The notes under the pieces are model-generated. The model was not told where the DNA came from. It saw only the letters and a list, made by a program, of their open reading frames with translations, and searched no databases. The translations under genes and the position numbers were made by a program. A stretch of DNA of 64,000 nt. Origin: Myrica gale (taxonomy: Eukaryota; Streptophyta; Magnoliopsida; Fagales; Myricaceae). Location of the stretch: the NCBI GenBank assembly GCA_963930655.1, contig OZ005602.1, positions 3,603,501-3,667,500 on the forward strand, read 5' to 3'. Of this stretch, positions 1 to 10,826 are shown in pieces (positions within the stretch are counted from its first letter, which is position 1; the number at the start of each line of letters is the position of its first letter).

Positions 1-2553
1 AACCGCTAAAACGAAACAAAAAGTTATTTTATGATGCATGAAAATTGTGGCTTGGATACCTAACTCTGAGCCCAATGCACATGTAGAAGTGACCTATAAT
101 TGGCAGTGTATATTTTTCCCTCCAAAGTTCATATTGCCAAAACTATCTTCATGAACGAAAAGGAGTGGCCTTTCCTTCACTGCCAAACTAAAGCCCTCAC
201 CTCCTGTCTCCACAAATTAAAGCCATCCAGACTGGAAACTCCTTATGCACCATTGCAGCATGCTTGAACACTACAATGATCATAAACATAGCAATGACTC
301 ATTTTAGAAACCCCCTACTAGAAGTTCATGAATGTAAATAGAGGGAGCAAGAATTTACACTAAGGTACCCTGCCGCGTGGATCACTGTTGTACACAGAAC
401 AATCAGGGGAATCCAGCAAAACTTACCCCTAAATCTAGTGGGAGGAGACTTGTCCATGTACCTCATTAAAATTGTTTACCTTGATACCAGAATGCACAAG
501 ATAGTTCTGAAGTTCTTTTCCCTGATATTTAAGTCAAAGACTTTTCATTAGACTCTAACTGTCCCAAAACTTCATAGCAAATTCAGATCAAGCTACAATG
601 GTCAGAATTCCTTTTGAAAGGGACCAGAAAGGGAAGCTGTCACTTTCACCAGGGTTAGTGTTTTGGAACTGACGAATACATTGATGAAGCCCATGATCTA
701 CATCATTGCAACAAACACTAAGACCCGCATACACCAATGTCTTTAAACTCCCAAGTCCCATGCTAATGGCACATAGGTTATAAATGTTGAGAATGATGTA
801 GCAATCTCCCTCCATGCCTGTTTACCCAAAAAAATCTCCCTCCATGCCTTTTCCAAATTGGTTCAAAAAACTTAGAGACGGAACTACTCAGAAATTGAAC
901 TATTTAACAAAGAGATAACTCTTTAAGGCCTTCTAGCACTCTAAGAAGGCGTTGATACCATTTCCATTCCCATCAGCCTTTTCATCAAAACAAAACCCTA
1001 AATGGCTTCTCATAGTCCATCCAGCAAAAGCTGGTCGCTATTTTTAAAGTAACTGCCATCGAAGTGTCCATCCCAACGATCAACCCAAAAGGAAGCAAAG
1101 GGGCAATCTGTCAAGACCGGTGGTCAAAATAACCCAAAAAGAAGTTAAAAGACAAGCCTAATCCCACACACCTAAACATGCTAGAAAGTCTTCACCAAAT
1201 CTTAGCAATCCATTCCGTCCATATAGCCAAATTAAATAGCACAACCCCCTCAAAATCGTTCCCAGACCACAATAGAAGTAATATGATTTATCCACTCAAA
1301 GCAACCCTGCCTCCTTAAGATTTTTCAAAACATTAAAGTAACTAATCAGAGAAGAAAATTATAGCCCACTGCCTCCCACTCTCTACACATCAAGGAAACA
1401 TCTATTGTTCGGATAATATGACAGTTCCAAAGCTAATCTTGAAAATAAATGATCCCGAAAATAACCATATTTCTGCATCAGGTACTTCCAAGTTTATCAA
1501 TTGGGCTGCGTACTAATCTTTTCAGTGATCTATATAATAATGCAAAAGGTTGGATGACAAGAACTCTGATTTTCAAAGTACGTCTAAGTCTCCAAGGCAA
1601 TTCATACTCCTGTCCTATATGGACTGAACACAACAAAAAGAGAGCTTCCAAATGAAACAAACCCAAAAGCCTCATAAGGAATCTCACAGACAGGGTAAGG
1701 GCATAACTTTTATGATAAAGTCAAATGATATGTATGGCTTAATTAAGTCCATAATTACTTGTCTTTAATATTCTCTTGAGCCAGCATGATTCAACACAAT
1801 TACTATGCATAAGGACAGTTCCCTGCTAATATCTACTTGGACAACATGATACCAACTTCATGTATTTCACAAGAAAAGATAAATCCTGGATGGAAACTGA
1901 TAGCGAAGGGAAAACAAGAAAAGGTATGATGTAGAGATGCAAGGACTCTAGTCATTAACATTAAACCAGTTTTAGCCTATGGAGGATAATAAAAAAAACT
2001 CCAGCAATGCAAGGATTCTTTTAAAACCATCTCCACTGCAATTTTTCACTTTATTTTTCATAGGTTTGCTCCTTTTGTGTGTCTAAAAATCAAAGCAAAA
2101 ATTTCAACTACACAACCTATGATGCGTGATTTCAATAATGGTGGAGCACCAATGAATCAGGTTCGTCTACTAAAAAACCTACACCCAATCACGCTTCCAT
2201 ATTTCCACTGTCCCATCTTTACAACCATAACCAAATTCTAAGTGAGTTTGACATGTTGTAAAACATTCTCGACCTACTGATCCTATCATGTCAGAGTCGA
2301 TTAGCTTGTTAATAGAAGCCAAAAACAGAGCACAACGTGAGCAAGACAAGTTCAATATACATCTCCATATAGCCTTAACCAATTATTCGAAAATAACCAC
2401 TAAATCACTTATAAACAAAGCCAATAACCCCACTTCATGATCAAGCTAGAAAATAAAAAAAGATACTAATAGTCGCATATCGCATATTTTGAGCTAAATA
2501 GAAGAGAAAACTCATTTGACATAAAATGGGCGCAGTAAGTTAAGAGGGGGCAG
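1..2553. other. No gene recognised
   Basis: I see no coding exon here that I can support on either strand. Short open frames around 1449-1687 and 2179-2382 have no recognisable motif. If the exon at 2619-2769 is real, this stretch would be its downstream intron, with the remaining exons beyond the left edge or unrecognised by me. Confidence 0.4.
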
Positions 2554-2618
2554 TTAGAATATGCAATTTTGGTTAAAGAGCAACCGAGTAAAGTGAGTAA
2601 AAGTGTAAAAAGAATTAC

Positions 2619-2769
2619 TGAAAATCTCAATGTCCTTCATGATCGTCTTGAAGTCCATTTGATCCTCCTTGGTATCAGTAGGGTCCCGCGAGGGTGCTCC
2701 TCTATCGGCTTCTTTCTTCGACTTATACATTGTTTTACTTTTTCTGTTGCCTTTGCTTCCAAAGCCCGA
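2619..2769 (-). CDS. Probable 5' coding exon of an unidentified conserved plant gene
   Basis: On the minus strand a 151-bp exon is framed by a good acceptor (CTTGCAG, ending at 2770) and a possible donor (GTAATT, at 2618). It encodes a lysine- and acid-rich stretch containing MYKSKKEADRG and then KEDQMDFKTIMKDIEIF. A natural start is the ATG at 2730-2728. The upstream exon would be mostly untranslated, with a candidate donor at 2856 (intron of 86 bp), because the ATG at 2937 would not stay in frame through that splice. From memory, the DFKTIMKDIE segment resembles small plant nucleolar-type proteins of the DUF4602/C1orf131-like group. This is recollection, not a search result. No downstream exon was found in 1-2550, so the gene is partial here or this is an isolated fragment. 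Confidence 0.4.
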
Positions 2770-3185
2770 CTGCAAGGAGACGAAGTAAACGAAAATCAGA
2801 AGGAATTGTAAAACCATAAACCCTAGGAAGGCAGAAAAGTGAAGACGATCCGCACCGTGAGTGGTGCAAGGTGGTGGAATGAGAGGTGTGAGTTGTATTG
2901 TGTGTTGAGCCTCAATTGGAAAAACTATTCCAGTCAATCACTTAAAAGAATAAAAACTCCTGTAAATTGAATTTCATCTGACATTGTATTTTCAAATAAA
3001 TAATCGAGTTCTAAAACAATCTACAAAATAAATTTCTCCGTGATATTCCTTTTTTTGGTAGCATTTCTATGACCTAGATGACTAAATTCTAATCGGCTAA
3101 ATTTGAAATAGGCAGAACAAATTGAACAGTGCAGTGTACCACGATCACGACCACCCAGTGCACCCACAGTAATTGGCGGCTGGCG

Positions 3186-3400
3186 GCTGAGAGAGAGCCG
3201 GAGAGAGAGAAAGACAATGAGACTTGAGAGAAAGATCCCGAGAGAGGCAAATAGGGAGAGAGAGTCGGCGCCAGCGGTGGAGTAGAAAGGCACGGAGAGG
3301 CAGAGAGGAATCGACAGTGGAGGTACCCTCTGGAGAGGGAGAACTGTAAGAGAGGGAGGAGGGTGGAGGAGCGTCGGGAGAGGGAGAGGGAGAAAAACAA
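3186..3400 (-). promoter_or_regulatory. GA/CT-rich leader or promoter-proximal region
   Basis: This stretch is dense in GAGAGA on the plus strand, so pyrimidine-rich on the minus strand. It lies just upstream of the candidate minus-strand exon. Pyrimidine-rich leaders and GAGA tracts are common around plant transcription starts. The overlapping minus-strand open frames translate to serine/leucine/proline low complexity and are not believable proteins. Confidence 0.35.
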
Positions 3401-3633
3401 ATTAAAAGTAAAAACAGGGTGAAACGCACCCTATGTTTTTTTTTAAAAAAAAAAAGGGCTAGGCACAGGTGGGGTGGCTAGGCTTTAAGGGGGGACTGGC
3501 CTGGTTAAATGAGACAGATTAGTTAAAAAAAATTGAAACGTTTTGCAGGGACTAACCAGGTCCAGGGCCCTGTTGGACCCCTACATCCGTCAATGTGTTG
3601 AGGTGTGCCCAATGGCGCACCACGTGGGATAGG

Positions 3634-4228
3634 TGTTAAGAGTACTGCATTGATTATGAATAATTTAATTTCGTGGTTCATATACCTATTAGGTCACCTC
3701 TTTCTTGTTAAAAGTCTCACATTGATTATGGATCATTTAATCTTGTACTTCATATATTTATTGGGTCATCTCTTCTCATGACCAATTGGTTTTGGGATGA
3801 AACTTGATATGGTATTAGAGCCAAAATATTTCTGAGCTTGGCTCACTTGTTTGTGTACTCCAATATTGTCCACGTGCATTGATCATGTTTATTCGGCCTA
3901 CACGTGAGGGGAGTGTTAAGAGTCCTACATTGATTAAGGATCATTTAATCTTGTACTTCATATACCTATTGGGTCACCTCTTCCCATTGTCAATTGGTTT
4001 TGGGATGAAATTTGATATGATATTAGAGCCAAAATATTTCTAGATTTGACCCACTTTTTTGTGTACTCTAATATTGTCCACATGTATGGACCATGTTCAT
4101 TCGGCCTGCACGTGAGGAAAAGTGTTAAAAGTCTCACATTGATTAGAGACCATTTAATATTGTGCTTCATATACCTATTGGGCCACCTCTTCCTATAACC
4201 AATTGGTTTTGAGATAAACTTGATAACA
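3634..4228 (+). mobile_element. Tandem TRIM (miniature LTR retrotransposon) array
   Basis: Terminal repeats of about 100 bp start with TGTTAAGAGT or TGTTAAAAGT at 3706, 3914 and 4123, giving a 208-209 bp period. A shortened extra copy starts at 3634. The repeats share the motifs ATTGATTA, CATATACCTATTGGG and CAATTGGTTTTG. The first two full repeats are each followed directly by a TGGTATTAGAGCC-type sequence, the classic plant initiator-Met tRNA primer-binding site (the second reads TGATATTAGAGCC). The internal part is about 105 bp and ends in a purine-rich CACGTGAGGGGAG or CACGTGAGGAAAAG just before the next repeat. The last repeat ends in canonical ACA at 4228. This gives repeat-internal-repeat-internal-repeat, the layout produced by recombination between TRIM copies. 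There is no coding capacity. Confidence 0.75.
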
Positions 4229-4964
4229 AGAGAGGGTGATGACCCGTTTTCTGGGAGTTTACCGTTAGGTTGCACGGTTGTGGTTGAAGGAGGCGAGGCG
4301 AGCGTGGTTTCGCTTGTGTTCCCACTTCCCTGTGAAGGTGCTGTGCCGGTTATGGAAGTTCTGCGTGAGTCTCGCGGGTGGCTGGTCGTGGAAGCTGCCC
4401 GTTGCTGCGTGAGTGTTAGTGGCTCTTTTTAGTGATGTAATTTGGAATGAAGAAGGTATATGTTTGGTTGCACGGCTGAGCCATTCACGATCAAGGTTCG
4501 AGGTAAGTTCAAATCCCTTTTCCTAATGTTTGGGTATATTCATATGGACTGTTTGGTAACGAGAATTATAAGTTGTCGGTTCGGGTTGGCGTGTTTATTC
4601 CAAACTTAAATATAATGTTTTTCGACTAGTTGGCAAAAATATATTTCTATATAATATAGGTAAAAAGAGAGGGTGAGGAACTCTACGAGTGAGCTCAATT
4701 CAGCGTCAATGGTGCACAATGAAAAGAAAAAACAAAAGTGAAATTATACGGACAACGATTTAGATGGATCCCTTTTTTTCTTTAGATTGTAATTGAATTT
4801 AGAGTTTAAGCGGGTGTGAGTTAGAAAGATGTGTTATTAGGATCTCAAAGGCACCAGCTCAATAATTAGAAGGATAGATATTTATTGACAGGATGAACCC
4901 TATTTAGAGGTGAGCGTGAATTTAAATTTACCGTTATGAGCAAATCCTTGACTTAATGTTGCAT
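4229..4964. other. Intergenic, no gene recognised
   Basis: A 70-codon plus frame at 4220-4432 starts inside the TRIM end and has no recognisable motif. A tRNA-like GGTTCGAGG near 4495 is not backed by a cloverleaf. Confidence 0.4.
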
Positions 4965-5185
4965 GTGTTTATATAAGATCGATGTCTCCCTGCACGTACG
5001 GTTTTTAGGGGGATCTGGTCGAAAGACCGGCCGGCGCCCACCCGACTAGAGGGATTGAGAAATTAATAGAGTACAAAACTTATCTTCAAGCTTTACCTTA
5101 TTCTGATCGTTCAGAGGGCGATCGCGGAGTCACTGAATGAAGTCCTCCGTTTCTTTCGGAGGTGCTGACCCGCAGTGTAATACCA
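4965..5185 (+). other. GC-rich structured island downstream of a TATA-like box
   Basis: Within AT-rich surroundings there is a TATA-like TTTATATAAG at 4968-4977, then a GC-rich block. One 6-bp stem is closed by a GAAA tetraloop (loop 5021-5024, stem 5015-5020 with 5025-5030, one G-U pair). A second is a perfect 6-bp stem CCTCCG/CGGAGG (5144-5149 with 5157-5162, 7-nt loop). I do not recognise it as a known RNA. It could be the R/U5 part of an LTR, a non-coding RNA, or chance. Confidence 0.3.
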
Positions 5186-5500
5186 TCCAAGAAAAAACTT
5201 GATGAGGGAAGAAAAAGATAGACAAAAAAATTTGAGAACATAAATTCACAACAAGAAAAGGAGCAAAGATTAACCAAATTTCTGATTTCAAAGAGTGAGT
5301 ATAATTTTTTATTGAATCAATTTTACATCTTATATCACATATTTATATTACTTCTTACATTAATTGTGCTACATCTTTCAACTAGCCATATTTAATTATC
5401 TCACAACTTTACAAAAGTTATTCTACAATTTATTAGAAATTAAAATACTTTCGGTTCTCCAACGTTCAACTCTTCAAGACTTTGAAATCTCCAAAAACTA

Positions 5501-5768
5501 AGGCTATGTTTGTTTCATATCTCAAAAAGTTTTCAAAAACTTCTCACTCACTTTTTCATCAATTTCAATACCTTTTTCACCAATCCCAATAATTTTTTAA
5601 TCAATTCCGATACCTTTTCAACAATCTCAATAACTTTTTACAAATTTCAACAACTTTTAACACATTTTTCACCAATCCCAAGAGAATACAAAATGTCCTG
5701 TATCTCACCTACTTCCAACAAAATACAAAAAACAAAAACTGTATTGAGAACTCAACCAAACATAGCCT
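5501..5768. mobile_element. Short MITE with terminal inverted repeats
   Basis: The sequence begins AGGCTATGTTTG and ends with its reverse complement CAAACATAGCCT, flanked by TA on both sides (5499-5500 and 5769-5770). The interior is AT-rich and repetitive (variants of TTTTTCACCAATCCCAATAA) with no real coding potential. A TA duplication fits a Tc1/mariner-type MITE. A Harbinger-type (TAA/TTA) reading is less consistent because the flanking triplets differ. Confidence 0.6.
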
Positions 5769-7228
5769 TAAATCTTCAATATCCAATTTTCTGGACATTA
5801 GTTGTTACTACATCAAGATCATCCTCAATGGATTAAGAGTTAGCCATGAGAGAGGTCTTCTATAGTGGTTAGTCCTTTTTATTTTTTTTAAGTGAATTAT
5901 TGACATGCTGTTATTTAACCTACCTAAACAATATATTATTGCAATGTCCTGTATAGGCTACACTAAAAAACAATGAATCACAGCCGTTGGTTTTTTTGGA
6001 GGTCTGATTCTCCAACCATCAAAATTTTTGTCGCTTGCCATCAGCATCTTCAAGGGAATTAGACCTCAAATGGCTTTCATTCCTTGAAACTATGGCCAAT
6101 AGGAACCAAAAATGCTTTTGATCAACTGCAACAAAAATCTCTATGCAAAAGTGCAAAACCCATTCGGCCTTAATTGCAGGTTTGCAGCATTCTTTTTGGT
6201 AATCATCCTTTTCTGTAGAGATTGGAGAATTGTTACCTAAATGTCCCAAGTTGCAACCACAATTGGTAGATTTGACTACATACGGATCAGTCCTAAAAGG
6301 TTCTACTAAATAGTTCGCATTCAGCCACCACCACGTTAATGATTTCTATGAACGGTCTAGATTAAATTATTCAAACAAAAAATAATAGAAAAATATAAGG
6401 CTTGACTATTATTAGACAACTACATGCTCTTTACTTCTTGGTTTGTAGGTCTGTTTTAAGCACGCTTACAACTTACATTGGAGAAGATAAGAGCTCATCC
6501 GATTTGCCGTCTGATCATGATTTATCTCTGAATAATTTTAGAACCCATTTTTCATGTAATGCTATTCACAGCTCAGATATAATAAATTAATTGTTTTTTC
6601 AACCATTTTGTCAGCACTTACCTCATGCAAAATTAACAAGATTTGTACGAGTAAGAAGGGTGATATATCTTCTTGAATGATTAAGATCAGGAGACGATCC
6701 CACTACAGGCACCACAGCTCAGAGATAAAGTGTATAGAGTATCAGCTTGACACGGCAGAAGTCATTAGTTTGAGCCTAATTCACGCCTCTTCTGGTCCAA
6801 AACGGAAGAATGATAAGACTCACTGGTCACAGAGCAAGAAAGGACTGAACTCGTACTTCTGGGTCTACGAAGGAAGTTGCTCCCGGTGTATATCCGTTGG
6901 GGAAAACTGCAACCTGATCATGAAATTGCTGGGTATTACTAGCTCAGAACAGGCTCACATAAACATAGAAGTTAGTACTGGCTAGACGCTCGTGATCCAT
7001 GTGCATGTTACGTGACACCGTCTCCTTGAGTTCATAAACCCTTGAATGACCTAACATGCTACATCTTGAACTTTGAGAAATGAATCAACACAAACTATAC
7101 TTTCACAGTCGAAATAGATATAACGCCCTAGATAATATATATAGAATGTCATTGCAAATTTCACTATCCATGTCTTCAGCTGTATACAAATTCAGGTGTT
7201 GGGACATTTTTTACTTCCAAATTTAGGA
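5769..7228. other. Region downstream of ECM29, including its 3' UTR
   Basis: This holds the 3' UTR of ECM29 next to 7229 (minus strand) and intergenic DNA. A 102-codon plus frame at 6677-6985 and a 62-codon frame at 6402-6590 show no motif, signal peptide or family resemblance that I can identify, and I do not call them genes. Confidence 0.5.
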
Positions 7229-10200
7229 CTATTGGACATTCTCCATCTTCAAGTTCTCAATTATTTCAATACATTTTCTTAACAATGACTTTGCCTCCTC
7301 ATTCTTCTCCACCTCAAGCTGATGAAGGAGCTCATCCTTAAACCCCACGTCAGTCCATTGCATCGCTGGAAGGTCTCTGATCAGGTTAGCGATTTCCAAA
7401 AGGCACTCTGAAGCAGAGACGTGAACCTAAATTTGGGGACATGTGAATCAGAAATTGCATAAACAAGCTATTAGCGTTGGAAGCAAAATGCACAAGTCAC
7501 AGATCCATTGAACATGACAGTCAAAACAGCAAATCTGTTCCGAGAGGTGTATACTGGACAACAATTGTACCAATTGGATAAAAGGGGCAAATGTATCCCA
7601 ACTTCAGAAATAAATCTTCCTTACATATGAACAACATCAATAAAGCTTTATTATACAAAAGAGTGTATCATAGGTTTGAGAAATCTTGGTAAATCTGGAT
7701 ATTTAACCATTATATGACTTGTGCAAAAACCGACCAATGAAGATCTGCATTAGAAAATGTGTTTGAAGGTAAAAGTAATGACATTGTTCTCAGATAAGAA
7801 TCCTGAATGTGTGTTATTAATGGTACACTTTGAGGTTTTAAATCAAAGAAACCCAAATTAACATTAAAACAAGAATATGCTGTCACATTTGTATCTGTTA
7901 TCTCTTTCTGAGAAACTATTTTCCCTGCGTCATTAGGATTGGTTCTCTCAGGTTACTGATGTCTTACTTGAAAACCATGTAAGAGACAAGATGCGCCTGA
8001 AGATTCTATTAGTCCAGTCCAAGGTTTTACCCAAATAAACAGCACTTACAAGTTACAACAAAATATAATATACACTGACAAGCCAAAGAAGGAAATGGAT
8101 GGCATACCTGGGCAATCTTTACTGTGCTTATGCATAAAACTATCTCAGGTGATAACAAGCGAAACAACTGTAAGATAAGAATAGAAAAAGTGGTCAGACA
8201 AGTCATACACAAATATATTGTAAATGAGTGGACTCCAATTACCTCCCGAGCTAAAGAAGTTAAGTTGGAATGAAGAGAAGTTCCCTGAGAGTCATCCAAA
8301 CCCTTTTTGAGCCTTGAGCAGAGTTCTTTAATTGATGAAAATGCTGCTGTTTTGACTGCCATAGATGGTTTAGTCAATAAAGGCACTACAGTTTTGGTAC
8401 TGACTAAAGGGAAATAGAAAAGGCCAAGGAAGACACCTGTCCATGGAGTGCCAGGTGACAGGGAGCATATGAAGACATGCATTAAATTCTTCTGTTGTCC
8501 AAGAATGTCATTTATACTCGCCACGTGAATGCAAGATGTGATGCAGCCCAATATTTTCTCATGTGGAACAGAGACATCTTCAATTTTAGCTGATTCTGCA
8601 GGTAAGCAAGTTAATACACAGTCTACTATCATGGTTTTGGACAACAAATATACAGAAGCTGCAGATATAAAAGTAGCTTGAGAATGCATGATAGCAGGGG
8701 AGAAGAGAAACAAAATTGTGCTGAGAGAGATAGACAGAGGGGCATCCACTACTCTCATTCATAGGAAGGCACTTCTGATAAACGTATATCCAGCTGACCC
8801 ATAATGCAAAACAACAATCCTCTTCAACATGTGTAACCAGATTAGAATGCAAACATTGAATAACAGCTGAAAAGCTTACAATGAGAAAGACGGATATTGC
8901 CTACTATGTAAGAAGAAACATATTCAACTGTCAAGAACTGTTTACTGTAGTTTGTTAATCTGACAGAAGCAATGTTAGTACAAATATGGTAGTTCCGACA
9001 AGACTAAATTATCCGGGGAAAACAAAAAACTAATTCACTAAGCCAAAACCATAACATGAATCATTAAACAAAAATAAAGGGGATCTTGATGAGTCTCAAT
9101 TCCATGCACCCAGTAGAAAAGGAAAGATTGTGTCTTGAAGTTACTCCACAGGATCTGGAATTACCACGTAAGACAATACAAAAAATAATAAGACAATTTT
9201 CTGCAGGGCGCACTTTTGACTGGTCAGAAAATGAAAAGATGTGGCAAATGTGTAAACAACCATTGCTTCAATTTCTGATTTTCCAACCTCGCTCACCTCT
9301 CTAGCTGTCCTACTAGCTTTCTACCTTCCCCATCCCACTCTTTCCTTGTCCATCAATGGTTTCCTTCATAGAATCCCAACCAGCCAAGCACAATCAAATT
9401 TCTACTCTCATCACTTACTTCTTTTGGAGGTAAAAGTGAATTCCATCATAGAATTGTCTGCAATATACACAAGATGCCTGAATAGTTGCTTAATTATATG
9501 TCTATCTCCTCTCTTTCACTTTTGCCATCCGGGATTGACCCCCTAGTTATTTTCACGAGGCACAAACTCAAGAAATTTCGAGGAAGCAAAACCATAAAAA
9601 AGACAGGTAAAAAACCGGCACATTCATCTACATCCAGTGAACAAATCCTTGTAGGTTGTATCTGAAGAAATAAGAAGAGATATATTCATGCCAGCAAAAG
9701 AAGCCCAAGCTCATGACAGCATCTGTGAGATATTAAGTTAGGTTATCCAGCAGCGATTTTATATGTTGTGTAACGATGAAAGCAAGATCATGATTACACA
9801 TTCTAGAACCCTATGCTTCTCTGTAGAAGCTTGTGGAAATGATCTGGTCTCCTACCATTAAAATTTCAGGAGCCAATACTCATACCCTTCCAACCTCCTA
9901 AGAAACAGCTAGCCTCCAGAGGAATTGAGTGCTTCCATTTAACCACATGGAATGAAACTCGCTTAGCAGGGAGATGCATGAAACTGGCTGCAACCAAGTT
10001 ATTACTCCCTAAATGGGTGGAAGCAACAAATATCAAAATTCACCGGGTGAAGAAAGATCTTTTTGTCCCATAAAACGAAAATCGTGTCTTGCATATATGC
10101 AAATGGAAAGTCCCAGTCTAAATCTATGGAACAATCAGACAGGTCACCTACTTTGAACATACAAAACTGAAAACAGGAATGGAAACTCTAGGAACTTGGA

Positions 10201-10779
10201 AAACTAGTGTAATTTTAACAACCTGTTTTAGCAGCATCACTTGCTGAAGGTGCTTGGGCAGACTTGGTGATAACGACTACATTAGACATATCGAATAACA
10301 AAGGAAAGATCATATTGAAGAACTCTGGAAGACCAAAGGCATTTACAACCTGCAAACAAATACAGAAGGAAAATTTGTCCCGCTTAGTCAATATGTATTA
10401 AGCCCAACTGAAAAATTCAGATAGAAGTTTAAAACAATAGTTACTTCATCAATCATGATGAGAGCGTATCCCGGAACCCTACAACATTGTCTAAAGCAAA
10501 GAACATTTCCAGCAAAGATATGGACCATGAGATGAATAAAGCAGTTACAGATACAAGTGACATATGACCTCCTATGAGCTAATTTACTTTCAGTTAATGG
10601 CTTTGAAATGCACGACTGGTCTTAAGTAAATTTTTCAAGAAATATATTATGATGGATAATATGAGGAAGCAATTCTCATCAGAAACAGTTCAAAAGTCAA
10701 ACATCTGATCCAAGAATTCAATTTCTTAATGTAAGAAGCTAATATTGCTTCTGCTTCAGTTTTATATGTACATACATGC

Positions 10780-10826
<47 letters not shown>

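Noticed and set aside
3021..3429. Three overlapping minus-strand ORFs of 90-103 codons
   Set aside because: Serine/leucine/proline low complexity created by a CT-rich tract; typical of plant leader sequence, not a protein.
4470..4530. tRNA or SINE, suggested by GGTTCGAGG and GTTCAAATCCC
   Set aside because: No acceptor stem or anticodon arm can be drawn and no A-rich SINE tail follows.
6677..6985. 102-codon plus-strand ORF as a gene
   Set aside because: No start context, motif or family resemblance; lies in the 3' flank of ECM29.
8027..8758. A single 243-codon minus-strand gene
   Set aside because: It is ECM29 exons 32-34 read through two short introns. The intron-encoded residues do not fit the family and the GT/AG borders are good.
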